From Bacteroidota bacterium (GTDB lineage: Bacteria > Bacteroidota > Bacteroidia > Sphingobacteriales > Sphingobacteriaceae): a stretch of 64,000 nt of DNA. A program made the translations under genes and the position numbers. Below are positions 1-8,172 of this stretch, piece by piece (within the stretch, counting starts at the first letter, position 1; each line of letters starts with the position of its first letter). Below the pieces are notes generated by a model. The model did no database searches, was not told where the DNA came from, and worked only from the letters and a program-made list of their open reading frames with translations. Where the stretch lies: positions 1 to 64,000 of the forward strand of contig JAFDZM010000003.1 in the NCBI GenBank assembly GCA_018266915.1, in the 5' to 3' direction.

Positions 1-81
1 AACAAAAAATAACCCGCTATTCTGTCTGCGAATTACTAAACCCTTACAATTGCGATGAACGGCCCGTGCGGTGAAGAAGCA

Positions 82-166
82 ATCGCGAACTATGCACGTC
101 CGCTCTGTAAAGCATGCGATTGCTTCGTTGCGCGGCTCACACCACCCGCCTTGCGCCTCGCAATGG
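82..166. repeat. Dispersed inverted repeat, family A (degenerate copy)
   Basis: Inverted-repeat element with GCAATCGCGAAC and GCGATTGCTTCGTTGCGCGG segments and a right end CCTCGCAATG. Similar elements lie at 40700-40809, 57621-57706 and 60174-60260, and at the ends of the larger elements at 62418-62604 and 63114-63300. This copy has a poorly conserved left end. Confidence 0.7.
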
Positions 167-174
167 CAGGAAAT

Positions 175-1056
175 TTAAACCTTATAAAACTTCCCAAAAA
201 CGCCCAAAGGCAATTTTACCCCCGAAGTAGCCTGCAGATAAAGCTCACCAGTTTCCAAATTTTGTACCTTAGGATAGGAACTCCTGATCAGGTTTTCTAT
301 AATGACTGACGAAAATCCAAGCGAATAAGCATTCAGTATCAGGAAATGTTCCTGCGGGTCAAGCAATTGCACTACGTCCTGCATCATTTCATTAATATGG
401 TCTTCCAGTTTCCATTTTTCACCGCTGGGGCCGTGGCCATAAGCAGGGGGATCAAGAATAATTCCGTTATATTTTTTACCACGTTTTACTTCACGCTTTA
501 CAAACTTCAGGGCATCTTCAACTACCCAACGGATATTGGTTAATCCTGATAATTCCTGGTTTTCATTGGCCCAGTTTACAACTTGCTTAATGGAATCAAC
601 ATGTGTTGTATCCGCACCAGCCGCCTGTGCGGCCAATGAGGCACCGCCGGTATAGGCGAAGAGATTAAGAACTTTTGGTTGAGGTGTCTTAAATTTTTTG
701 ATAACCTGCGATGAGTAATCCCAATTAACCGCTTGCTCAGGAAATATACCCACATGTTTGAAAGAAGTGAGTGCAAGTCGGAATTTGATAGCGATCTCCG
801 GGTTTTTGTATTCAATATGCCAGCGGTCGGGGAGATTGTTGTTCTTTTTCAGCCAGTCGCCTGAGGTAGCCGAACGGCCTTTGAATTTAATATGATGTAA
901 CTTTTGCCATTCAGACTGCGGCAATTGCTTACTCCAAACTGCCTGCGGTTCCGGACGGATCAGAATGATATTGCCAAAACGCTCCAGCTTTTCAAAATCG
1001 CCGCAATCAATCAGCTCATAATCTTTCCAGTGCGTAGGTGTGAGAAGTTGGATCAT
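175..1056 (-). CDS. Class I SAM-dependent methyltransferase, COG1092/RlmI-like
   Basis: A 293-residue protein with a Rossmann methyltransferase core. The SAM-binding loop NLFAYTGGAS is at residues 131-140 and the catalytic-type motif DPPAYG at 202-207. DPPY/NPPY motifs are typical of N-methyltransferases, and the RlmI/RlmK group of 23S rRNA cytosine/guanine methyltransferases is the closest match I recognise. The N-terminal PUA domain of RlmI is not evident, so the substrate (rRNA or other) is uncertain. The gene lies downstream of mlaF on the same strand but about 110 bp of inverted repeat separates them. The ATG at 1054-1056 is followed by a normal folded N-terminus. Confidence 0.85.
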   Translation of the reverse strand: MIQLLTPTHWKDYELIDCGDFEKLERFGNIILIRPEPQAVWSKQLPQSEWQKLHHIKFKGRSATSGDWLKKNNNLPDRWHIEYKNPEIAIKFRLALTSFKHVGIFPEQAVNWDYSSQVIKKFKTPQPKVLNLFAYTGGASLAAQAAGADTTHVDSIKQVVNWANENQELSGLTNIRWVVEDALKFVKREVKRGKKYNGIILDPPAYGHGPSGEKWKLEDHINEMMQDVVQLLDPQEHFLILNAYSLGFSSVIIENLIRSSYPKVQNLETGELYLQATSGVKLPLGVFGKFYKV

Positions 1057-1060
1057 GGGT

Positions 1061-1167
1061 TAGAGATTAGCGATTAGTTGATTAGCGATTAGTTACAAGG
1101 CGCAAATATAGTTATTTCAAAAATGCCCCGCCTAATCACTAATCTCTGGTCTCTAATCTCTAATCAC
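1061..1167. repeat. Intergenic inverted repeat, family L (GATTAGCGATTAGT)
   Basis: TAGAGATTAGCGATTAG motifs on the left face CTAATCACTAATCTCT motifs on the right, about 60 bp apart, filling the gap between mlaF and the methyltransferase. The right arm overlaps the last codons of mlaF. This could form a long stem in the mRNA. Confidence 0.7.
1103..1110 (-). promoter_or_regulatory. Candidate Bacteroidota -7 box for the methyltransferase gene
   Basis: On the minus strand the sequence reads TATATTTG, matching the Bacteroidota -7 consensus TAnnTTTG, about 47 bp upstream of the methyltransferase ATG. No good TTTG -33 box sits at the expected spacing of about 19 bp, so support is moderate. Confidence 0.35.
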
Positions 1168-1916
1168 AACTTCTCCCTCGCCGCTTTCATAAACTTGCTG
1201 GCGAATACAAAGTCGTTGAGTTCTTTATTGTCAGTATGGGCGATGTCGTGGTTGGTACCTTCCCACCATTTTTGGCCATTGTAAAGGAAGATGACATGAT
1301 CGCCAATGCCCATTACTGAGTTCATATCGTGTGTAACTACCACGGTGGTGATGTTATATTCCTCGGTTAATTCGGCAATCAATTCATCAATCAGGATAGA
1401 AGTCAGTGGGTCGAGGCCTGAGTTAGGCTCATCCACAAACAAATATTTTGGTTGCATCGAAATGGCGCGGGCAATACCCACACGCTTTTTCATACCGCCG
1501 GATAACTCAGAGGGGAACAGCTTATTTTTCCCTTCCAGGTTTACACGTTTTAAGCAGAAATTCGCCCGGTCGAGTTTTTCCTCTTTGCTTTGATCGGTAA
1601 ACAGGTTAAGCGGGAACATAATGTTCTCTTCTACTGTCATCGAATCAAATAATGCAGAGTTCTGAAAAAGCATACCGATCTCTTTACGGATGTGCACCCT
1701 GTCGGTAAAATGCATATCGGTGAAGTTGTGACCGTCATACAAAACGTCACCTTTGGTAGGCTCATGCAAACCAACAATGCATTTGAGTAAAGTAGTTTTG
1801 CCCGAACCTGATCCGCCAATAATGAGATTATTTTTACCGGGTTTAAAACTGGCTGTTATGCCCTGTAATACATGGTTATCACCAAAGGTTTTATAAATGT
1901 CTTTAACTTCGATCAT
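1164..1916 (-). CDS. mlaF: ABC transporter ATP-binding protein, MlaF type
   Basis: A 250-residue ABC ATPase. Walker A GGSGSGKT is at residues 34-41, the signature LSGGMKKRVGIARA is mid-protein, and Walker B FVDEP is followed by NSGLDP. The LSGGMKKR form of the signature is typical of the MlaF/MkL group that powers phospholipid transport between the two membranes. Its start codon overlaps the stop of the upstream permease gene by 4 bp (ATGA), indicating translational coupling. No MCE-domain (MlaD) gene follows in this window, which is unusual because mlaD is often next in order. The assignment to the Mla family is firm; direction of transport and substrate are inferred. Confidence 0.9.
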   Translation of the reverse strand: MIEVKDIYKTFGDNHVLQGITASFKPGKNNLIIGGSGSGKTTLLKCIVGLHEPTKGDVLYDGHNFTDMHFTDRVHIRKEIGMLFQNSALFDSMTVEENIMFPLNLFTDQSKEEKLDRANFCLKRVNLEGKNKLFPSELSGGMKKRVGIARAISMQPKYLFVDEPNSGLDPLTSILIDELIAELTEEYNITTVVVTHDMNSVMGIGDHVIFLYNGQKWWEGTNHDIAHTDNKELNDFVFASKFMKAAREKL

Positions 1917-2644
1917 AGCAACACTTTGGATATAATCAGGTCGGCAAAAAGGATCATAATACAGCTATAAACCACACCGCGGGTAGCGGCCTGGCCCACT
2001 TCAAGTGCTCCACCCGAAGTATAAAAGCCCTGGTAGGCACAAATGGAAGTAATAATAAAACCGAAGGCAACAGCTTTAACTGCACAAACTGTAACAATAA
2101 CGGTATTAAAACCATCCGTAAGACCGGAAAGATAATCGGTAGTAGATACAGTGTTCGACACAGCGCAAGCCAGGTAACCACCACCAAGACCCAGTAAAAC
2201 AGAGACGATAACCAACAGAGGCACCATCGAAACACCAGAAATGATCTTTGGTGATACAATGTAACCGGGAGTATTAACACCCATAATTTCCAACGCATCG
2301 ATTTGCTCCGTAACCCGCATGGTGCCTATTTGTGAGGCTATACTTGAACCGATACGCCCGGCAAGCACCAATGCAGATATAGTAGGGCTAAACTCCAATA
2401 TCGTCGAATCGCGGGTAATACCGCCAACTACTGAACGGGGAACTAAATCACTTACCAACTGGAAAGCTGTTTGTATAGTAGCTACCGCACCGATAAACAC
2501 AGAAATGATGACGATAATACCCAATGAACCTATTCCCTGAGATACCATTTCGCGCATTACTTCGGCCCAGTAAACTTTGAATTTCTCTGGTTTTCTGAAA
2601 CTTAACCACAAAAGGAGTATATATCTTCCTAAGCTATGAAACAT
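1913..2644 (-). CDS. mlaE: MlaE/YrbE-family ABC transporter permease
   Basis: A 243-residue hydrophobic protein with about five membrane segments. It has the MlaE-family features: an amphipathic N-terminus, a GSLGIIVIISVFIGAVA first core helix, and the conserved ALVLAGRIGSSIASQIGTM loop followed by EQIDALEIMGVN. MlaE is the membrane subunit that pairs with MlaF to move lipids across the periplasm. The gene is first in the two-gene unit mlaEF and overlaps mlaF by 4 bp. The upstream 200 bp is a divergent intergenic region shared with the barrel gene at 2845. Confidence 0.92.
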   Translation of the reverse strand: MFHSLGRYILLLWLSFRKPEKFKVYWAEVMREMVSQGIGSLGIIVIISVFIGAVATIQTAFQLVSDLVPRSVVGGITRDSTILEFSPTISALVLAGRIGSSIASQIGTMRVTEQIDALEIMGVNTPGYIVSPKIISGVSMVPLLVIVSVLLGLGGGYLACAVSNTVSTTDYLSGLTDGFNTVIVTVCAVKAVAFGFIITSICAYQGFYTSGGALEVGQAATRGVVYSCIMILFADLIISKVLL

Positions 2645-2844
2645 TAAAAATTTTCTAAGGCGGTTAAAAATACATTTTTTCCGCTTTGGTTAGGTATTAT
2701 TCGCTCCTGTATAATACTTAAAATGCAAGCGCAATGTTTCAGGATTGATTTATTTATCAGCCTATAACTGTATCAATCTGTTAATTATCGCCGTAATGAA
2801 ATAATAAATCGGATATTTATCACTTATCTAAGCCCATTCATCTT

Positions 2845-3404
2845 ATGAAATTAGGATTACTCATCTTCACCTTATTGCTTTGCAGCAACTGCACTTTCTC
2901 CCAAACAAAAATAACATCTCGTTAGTCTTCGGTTTTAATGCCAATAGGGTAGATATACATGGCGCCATAGGCGATTATGGCTATAACAATAAAAGCGGGC
3001 AATCCTATGGGGTAAGCTATACCCGCAGCTTTACCAAAGTGTTTTCAATAGAAACGGGGTTGTTATACTCCACAAATAAAGTGCAGTTGACCACCATAGG
3101 CCCCGCAGGAGGAACATATAATGGAGAGTTGCATCTGTTGTCCGTTCCTGTTTTGGCTAAATGGACTTTCCTTAAATATTTATACGGACAAAGCGGATTA
3201 ATTTTTGACCACCAGATCAATTATTCTGCTGATCATATTTTAGATGACCAATCAGGTGTTGGGATTGAAATAGGGTTGGGCGGCAAATATAATTTCGGGC
3301 CTGTTTTAATTTTTGCTAATCCATATCTAACCAATCACTTGTTTTACGGCAAAAATAACCTGGAAGAGGCCGGTATTAAGTTCGGCCTGGGATACAATTT
3401 TTAA
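2845..3404 (+). pseudogene. Outer-membrane beta-barrel protein with an apparent frameshift
   Basis: An ATG at 2845 opens a frame encoding a signal peptide (MKLGLLIFTLLLCSNCTFSQ) that hits a stop at 2923. The rest of the protein continues in another frame from about 2911 to the stop at 3404. It resembles a Bacteroidota PorT/OMP_b-brl type barrel: alternating strands such as GYNNKSGQSYGVSYTRSF and a terminal FGLGYNF ending in an aromatic residue. One extra A in the A-run at 2907-2911 would restore a continuous reading ...FSQTKNNISLVFGFN..., so a 1-bp deletion, an assembly error, or a programmed slip are the options. The restored protein would be about 186 residues. A TTG start at 2880 is the only way to read the barrel alone and would leave it without a signal peptide. 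Confidence 0.65.
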
Positions 3405-4408
3405 TCAGCGGCTATATAAGCTTTCTTCGCCTGGTCATCCAGCGACAACGGGAATATTCTGTCCCAGTTAACCGACCGGGATTGATACCTGGAACCGCGC
3501 ATAACAGTATTATGCACCAGTGATGAACCTTCGTATTGTTTGATACGCAGCGCCTGGGTAAACTTGCGGTTATCCTCAAAATTATAGATCGCCTCCTCGT
3601 AATATAGCTTGTCGTTATAATGGATAGTGATCAGGTACCGACCGCTTTGCACCCGGCGGTTAAATTCCGGTAATTTAAACAAAAAAGTACTTTGATTATT
3701 TAATGCACCAATGGTTGCACTGTTGGTATTGCCAACAAAACACTTGCAATCCAGTAAATCGTCGTAATTGGTCACTTTTACCGATAAATTGTAGATAGTC
3801 CTTGGACTATTACTGACTATTACACCCGAAAGCACCCTGCCGCCTGTACTGATAAAATGGAACAGCGGCACATCGTCCGGCTCATTTGTTGGTTCGTGAA
3901 CAACACTAATAGGAGTAACTTTTTTATTAGCTGGTATATTGTTTTTGGCAAATCTGGCAGGAATTGAACGCCTCTCGGCCTTTTTTATCTCAGGTAAGCT
4001 TTTTTTAGGCTCGATCTTAGTAACTACAGCCACGTGATCTTGCTCGTCATCATTCGATGACACCACCTGCCTTGGTGCCTCCTTTTTTTCCAGAACATCT
4101 CTTTGGGTTGATAGGTCCGCAGTTGGTTGAGCAGTAGCAATTTTTGAGATATTAAAACTCAAATTGGCATTGGTTACCTGTAGTTGTTTTTTATCTTTTT
4201 CAAGCTGACTGATCTCATATTGCGACTGAAAAGACGTAACAGCGAGGTTGAGGATGGAGACGACGGTTACTGCGAAAATAATTTTGGTAACTAATACCGC
4301 TTCTTTTCTTATCGCTTCGTTTTTGGTACGCCAGTCTTTTTTTAGTAAGATGATAGCTATAATAGCGGTACCTATTGCACCAATGATTTGTATCAGTAAC
4401 ATTAACAT
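3401..4408 (-). CDS. Membrane-anchored coiled-coil protein of unknown function
   Basis: A 335-residue protein that I cannot assign to a family. Two N-terminal membrane helices (about residues 3-22 and 39-57) are followed by a short coiled coil (about 60-90, EISQLEKDKKQLQ). A polar linker rich in Lys, Glu and Pro comes next, then a C-terminal folded region from about 185 that looks beta-rich. The topology is consistent with an inner-membrane anchor carrying a soluble domain. Its stop overlaps the stop of the convergent barrel gene by 4 bp. The upstream region contains only a possible small membrane protein gene. Confidence 0.7.
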   Translation of the reverse strand: MLMLLIQIIGAIGTAIIAIILLKKDWRTKNEAIRKEAVLVTKIIFAVTVVSILNLAVTSFQSQYEISQLEKDKKQLQVTNANLSFNISKIATAQPTADLSTQRDVLEKKEAPRQVVSSNDDEQDHVAVVTKIEPKKSLPEIKKAERRSIPARFAKNNIPANKKVTPISVVHEPTNEPDDVPLFHFISTGGRVLSGVIVSNSPRTIYNLSVKVTNYDDLLDCKCFVGNTNSATIGALNNQSTFLFKLPEFNRRVQSGRYLITIHYNDKLYYEEAIYNFEDNRKFTQALRIKQYEGSSLVHNTVMRGSRYQSRSVNWDRIFPLSLDDQAKKAYIAAD

Positions 4409-4643
4409 AGCAGGCAGATGTTGTTGTTTTTACACAACCCGCATGTATTGTATTTTGTTTTGATTATTGGCTAACTATTTTTATTAAGAGCAGAAATAAT
4501 TAACTGCCAGATGAATTGGCATAGTTAGCGTAGCTGTCTATCAACTGTTTGGTAAGAAAGCAGAGGGATCTTCAAGGTAAATTTGATGTTTGATCTAAAA
4601 CTGTTATTCGAGATTATGTTCAATCTGAATAGAGCATATTTGA

Positions 4644-4742
4644 TTAATCAAATAATTTTTTACCTCTGATAATTAAAGTTGCGATAATTAACACCAGTGG
4701 CGTTACACATACAACGATTCCGATTAATGTAGATGAGTTCAT
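4644..4742 (-). CDS. Candidate small single-span membrane protein
   Basis: A 32-residue open frame starting ATG at 4742 and ending TAA at 4644. It encodes a short polar N-terminus (MNSSTLIG), one hydrophobic helix of about 20 residues (IVVCVTPLVLIIATLII), then RGKKLFD. The hydrophobic span followed by positive residues is the layout of a real small membrane protein, but no Shine-Dalgarno or promoter is clear and I recognise no family. It lies alone in a 660-bp gap. Confidence 0.35.
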   Translation of the reverse strand: MNSSTLIGIVVCVTPLVLIIATLIIRGKKLFD

Positions 4743-5028
4743 GACAATTGAGTTTAAGGTTAAACACTTTTAGAATATCATGTGCAATAAGTGTTCCGGT
4801 TTTAAAATATGTCTGAATTATGCTTAAAACAGGCCATTTCTTTATAGTTAACAGGCAAAAAATACATGATTCGGGGAGCATATTCTACAAAGGAGCATGA
4901 CACCCATTTTTAATTACCCAATAGCTGTGGTATCACCGGCCAAACTTTTTACCGTTAATTTTCCCCTGTTTACCGAGATTTTGTTCGTACTTCCCAAAAA
5001 GCATAATAACTTGTCCCCCAATCGAAAG
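4743..5028. other. Intergenic stretch with nothing recognised
   Basis: AT-rich, with no convincing open frame, hairpin terminator or repeat of the families seen elsewhere. A 73-codon minus-strand frame covering part of it (4660-4881) is cysteine-rich with no protein-like pattern and is not called. Confidence 0.5.
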
Positions 5029-5036
5029 TAGATTTG
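5029..5036 (+). promoter_or_regulatory. Candidate -7 box for the SDR-PspC-LiaF-like unit
   Basis: TAGATTTG matches TAnnTTTG, 39 bp upstream of the SDR ATG. A TTG lies 15 bp upstream, shorter than the usual 19 bp spacing, so only the -7 box is convincing. Confidence 0.45.
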
Positions 5037-5075
5037 TATTAACAACAGCAGGATAAAACCGAAACTAAACACAAA

Positions 5076-5780
5076 ATGAAAAATGCAGTAATAACCGGAG
5101 CAACTAAAGGAATGGGACGGGCAATCGCCATAGCCTTTGCTAATGAAGGTGTTAACCTGGCTGTTTGTTCACGAAAGGAGAGTGAACTGGCTGATTTTAA
5201 ACAGGAGCTTTTGGCAATCAATCCGCAGATAAAAGTATTTACACAGGTTGCTGATGGCAGTATAAAAGAACAACTGTTAAAGTTTGCCGGTGCTGCCGAA
5301 CAGGAGCTGGGTTTTATCAGCATCATTGTCAATAACCTGGGGATGTTTGATCCCATCAGCATACTGGATGAAAGCGAGGCTGCTTTTGAAAAGCAAATGA
5401 ATACCAACTTTATGCCTGCCTATCATCTTTACCGTTATTTCGGTAAAAGTATGATCGCTGCGCGTGAGGGGCATATCTTCACCATTTGCTCCGTCGCAGC
5501 GCTTGATGCTATTGCAGCGGCGGGTACTTACAGTGTAACAAAAGCTGCGCTGCTGGGTCTCAGTAGAGTAATGCGGCTGGAGATGATGCCTCATAATGTG
5601 AAAGTTACGGCAGTTATCCCGGGTTCGACACTAACCAACTCGTGGGAAGGTACCACGATACCTAAAGATCAATTTGTATTACCGGAAGATATTGCCTCGG
5701 CTATTGTAAATGTTTACAAAATGAGCCCGGGCGCTAATGTAGATGAACTAATAATAAAACCCGTTGGGGGACAAATATGA
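5076..5780 (+). CDS. Short-chain dehydrogenase/reductase (SDR) family oxidoreductase
   Basis: A 234-residue classical SDR. The cofactor loop TGATKGMG is at residues 7-14, NNLG (variant of NNAG) at 86-89, catalytic Ser139 in TICSVAAL, and Tyr152/Lys156 in YSVTK. CSRKE after strand 2 suggests NADPH preference (basic residue after the second strand). Family members reduce 3-oxoacyl-ACP or other carbonyls; the substrate here is unknown. The stop overlaps the ATG of the PspC gene by 4 bp, so the enzyme is probably co-translated with it, an uncommon pairing. Confidence 0.88.
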   Translation: MKNAVITGATKGMGRAIAIAFANEGVNLAVCSRKESELADFKQELLAINPQIKVFTQVADGSIKEQLLKFAGAAEQELGFISIIVNNLGMFDPISILDESEAAFEKQMNTNFMPAYHLYRYFGKSMIAAREGHIFTICSVAALDAIAAAGTYSVTKAALLGLSRVMRLEMMPHNVKVTAVIPGSTLTNSWEGTTIPKDQFVLPEDIASAIVNVYKMSPGANVDELIIKPVGGQI

Positions 5781-6421
5781 AAACTGATTTAAACATAAAT
5801 AAAATGGACAGGAAACTATATCGCGACGAATACCACAAAAAGATTGCTGGTGTTTGTGCCGGCCTTGCCGAATATTTCAATATAGATGTTGCCATAGTAC
5901 GCGTAATATTCGTGCTGGCGCTTATATTTCACGGAGGCGGCTTTTTAATATATGTCATATTCTGGATAGTGTTGCCTAAAAAGCCACTTTTCATCAATCC
6001 AAATGTCGATTACAGGGTACCGCCCCAAAATCCGACGGATAGCGGGACCCAGTTCACAGGTACTCCTTATACCAATACCTCATTCTCTAATCAGCCATTT
6101 CCGAATCAACCATTTCCAAATCAACCCTACCAGGCGCCCCGCAATAGCACCTCACTGGTAGCCATTGTGTTTGGTGTGATATTGATCATTATTGGCGGGT
6201 CTATCCTCTTAGATGATTTTGATATTATACCCGACTGGGATTTTGAAAGACTTTGGCCGGTTGTCCTGATCGTAGTGGGATGTGCCATTATGATATCAGG
6301 CGAACGCAAGAAACCATGGGAGCAAGCTGACTGGAATAAAACCAATACAGTTGAAGAAAAACCGGCAGAAGACGCCTCTTCTGAAGCAAATCCACCGGCC
6401 GATAACACACCTACAGTATAA
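5777..6421 (+). CDS. PspC-domain membrane protein with LiaI/LiaF-type helices
   Basis: A 214-residue protein. A PspC domain covers about residues 12-70 (KLYRDEYHKKIAGVCAGLAE, then a membrane span ending IFWIVLPKKP). A Pro/Asn linker contains three near-copies of NQPFP at about 104-118. Two further helices (about 127-144 and 160-174) have the IPDWDFERLWPVVLIVVG pattern seen in LiaI/LiaF-like regions (DUF5668). PspC-type proteins sense or report membrane stress. The ATG at 5777 gives a 4-bp overlap with the SDR gene; an internal ATG at 5804 (MDRKLYRD) would match family starts better and is an alternative. Confidence 0.85.
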   Translation: MKTDLNINKMDRKLYRDEYHKKIAGVCAGLAEYFNIDVAIVRVIFVLALIFHGGGFLIYVIFWIVLPKKPLFINPNVDYRVPPQNPTDSGTQFTGTPYTNTSFSNQPFPNQPFPNQPYQAPRNSTSLVAIVFGVILIIIGGSILLDDFDIIPDWDFERLWPVVLIVVGCAIMISGERKKPWEQADWNKTNTVEEKPAEDASSEANPPADNTPTV

Positions 6422-6439
6422 CCTTAAACATTCAAGATC

Positions 6440-7450
6440 ATGAGAAACGATAAACTGATACCAGGCATGATCCTGGTGATGATCGGCGCTATATTTCTGC
6501 TGCATAATTTTGGGTACATCCATTTTCACTGGTACAACCTCATTCACCTGTGGCCTATATTTTTGGTAATCGGCGGCGTAAACCTGGTGTTTGCAAACAA
6601 CAAATCCGCTTGGGCTACTATACTTAAAATAGCCGTTGTGATAGCAGGTTTTGCCCTGATCGTATTCGGAAACTTTAACGACAGGTACAACAGATGGTGG
6701 TGGCCGCACTATACCTATCATCATAGCGATAATAACGACGATAGTGATGATAATAACAGCAGTGATGACGACGATAACAACGATAGCGACAGCGGTAGAT
6801 TGGTTAAAACCCACGGCAACAGCACCTTTAATACGCCCTACAATCAGACTATAAAAGTTGCTCAGCTTAATATTTCCGGTGGTGCTACCAGCTATACATT
6901 AAATGATACCACCAACCAATTGTTCAATGCCGTTACCCAGGAAACTGTAGGCAATTATGATTTGAACCATCATATGGAAGATTCGGTATATGTGGTTGAT
7001 TTTAAACTGAGAGATGGTAAAAACGGGTTCAATTTTAATAGCGACGACGATGACCACGGAAACAAGGTGGATATGAGACTGAACCCCAACCCGGTATGGA
7101 ATGTAAAACTTGATGCCGGTGCAACCGATGTAAACTTCGACCTTTCAAAATTTAAGGTGAAGAGCATCAAATTAAACGGAGGTGCGGGTTCATTCGCAAT
7201 GAAACTGGGTCAGCCGATTGCTACTACCGACATTAACATTTCAACCGGTGCGGCAAGTGTTAAGTTCACCATTCCACAAAATGCGGCATGCCGTATCACT
7301 AAATCCTCAGCCTTTTCATCAGATGATTTTGAAGGATTTACTAAACTGGGGAATGGAGATTATGAAACTCCGGGTTTTGATGCTGCCAAAAATAAATTCT
7401 ATATCCACTTCAGTGGCGCTATGTCGGGCTTTGAAGTAAAGAGATACTAA
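6440..7450 (+). CDS. LiaF-like membrane protein with a polyacidic linker
   Basis: A 336-residue protein. Three N-terminal membrane helices (about 8-22, 34-52, 58-77) carry the LiaI/LiaF-type WYNLIHLWPIFLVIGG motif. A Trp/His patch is followed by a low-complexity Asp/Asn/Ser stretch at about 95-119. The C-terminal half is a repetitive beta-strand domain (VDMRLNPNPVWNVKLDAGA, then FDLSKFKVKSIKLNGG), as in LiaF C-terminal or adhesin-like DUF4097 domains. It begins 18 bp after the PspC gene and ends at a strong terminator. Together these suggest an envelope-stress sensing pair; the acidic linker might bind cations (inference). Confidence 0.82.
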   Translation: MRNDKLIPGMILVMIGAIFLLHNFGYIHFHWYNLIHLWPIFLVIGGVNLVFANNKSAWATILKIAVVIAGFALIVFGNFNDRYNRWWWPHYTYHHSDNNDDSDDNNSSDDDDNNDSDSGRLVKTHGNSTFNTPYNQTIKVAQLNISGGATSYTLNDTTNQLFNAVTQETVGNYDLNHHMEDSVYVVDFKLRDGKNGFNFNSDDDDHGNKVDMRLNPNPVWNVKLDAGATDVNFDLSKFKVKSIKLNGGAGSFAMKLGQPIATTDINISTGAASVKFTIPQNAACRITKSSAFSSDDFEGFTKLGNGDYETPGFDAAKNKFYIHFSGAMSGFEVKRY

Positions 7451-7472
7451 ACGACTATTGTCAAATTTGTTA

Positions 7473-7517
7473 GTTGTAATGTTGAAAGGTTATACCCGGA
7501 GACATTACAACTTTTTT
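7473..7517 (+). terminator. Rho-independent terminator after the LiaF-like gene
   Basis: A perfect 10-bp stem, GTTGTAATGT (7473-7482) with ACATTACAAC (7502-7511), followed directly by TTTTTT. It sits 22 bp after the LiaF-like stop codon. Confidence 0.85.
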
Positions 7518-7535
7518 GTTTTTATAGAAATTGTT

Positions 7536-7584
7536 AGTCCGGATTTATAATCCGGACTCAAAAACAAGCGGATTTGCAATCCGC
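7536..7584. repeat. Two REP palindromes upstream of the RAYT gene
   Basis: AGTCCGGAT-TTATA-ATCCGGACT occupies 7536-7558 and GCGGAT-TTGCA-ATCCGC occupies 7568-7584. Both share the GGATTTnnAATCC core found in five more palindromes after the gene, so these are the likely substrates of the neighbouring transposase. Confidence 0.85.
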
Positions 7585-7606
7585 AAATAAATGCACATAT
7601 TTATCT

Positions 7607-8161
7607 ATGGGCTTTAAATACACCATCACCTCTACTGAAAAATATTTTTTAACCTTAACTGTTGTTGACTGGATTGATATTTTCACAAGAAAAGAGTTAA
7701 GTGAGATTGTAACAGATTCCCTTAGATTTTGTCAGAAGAATAAGAATTTACAGATATACGCATGGTGCCTTATGCCGAACCATTTGCATTTGGTTGTTTC
7801 TGTAGAAGATGAGCGTTTTACACTTTCGGATGTTATGCGTGATTTTAAAAAGTATACATCAAAACTCATTGTAAAAACAATTAGTGAAATAGCGGAAAGC
7901 CGAAAACATTGGCTGTTGAATCATTTTGCTTATGCAGGCAGGTATGACCCTAAAATCACAAACTATAAGTTTTGGCAGGAGGGATTGCATCCGATAGAAC
8001 TTACCAGTGGAAAGTTTATCGATCAGAAAATTAATTACATTCATCAAAATCCTGTTGAAGCGGCAATAGTTTATCGGGCTGAAGATTATGTTTGGAGTTC
8101 CGCTGCCCAATATTCTGGTGAATACAATGCTTTGCTTGAGGTAATTTTAATAGAAGATTAG
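7607..8161 (+). CDS. REP-associated tyrosine transposase (RAYT)
   Basis: A 184-residue HUH-type (Y1) transposase of the TnpA_REP group. The metal-binding HxH is in MPNHLHLVV (His59 and His61 from the ATG at 7607). A candidate catalytic tyrosine is Tyr83 in DFKKYTSK, and the family signature YIHQNPVEAAIV precedes the terminal WSSA motif. RAYTs cut and mobilise REP palindromes as single strands and are normally single-copy domesticated genes. A TTG at 7574 would extend the frame into a palindrome, so the ATG is preferred. Seven palindromes flank it within 600 bp. The length matches intact family members; no damage is visible. Confidence 0.88.
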   Translation: MGFKYTITSTEKYFLTLTVVDWIDIFTRKELSEIVTDSLRFCQKNKNLQIYAWCLMPNHLHLVVSVEDERFTLSDVMRDFKKYTSKLIVKTISEIAESRKHWLLNHFAYAGRYDPKITNYKFWQEGLHPIELTSGKFIDQKINYIHQNPVEAAIVYRAEDYVWSSAAQYSGEYNALLEVILIED

Positions 8162-8172
8162 GATTTTGGGGC

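Noticed and set aside
4660..4881. 73-codon minus-strand frame
   Set aside because: Odd composition, no domain, and it overlaps the more protein-like 32-residue frame in another reading frame.
6296..6814. 172-codon minus-strand frame rich in Val and Ile
   Set aside because: It is antisense to the Asp/Asn-rich part of the LiaF-like gene (GAT/AAC codons read backwards give Ile/Val), with no protein family pattern.
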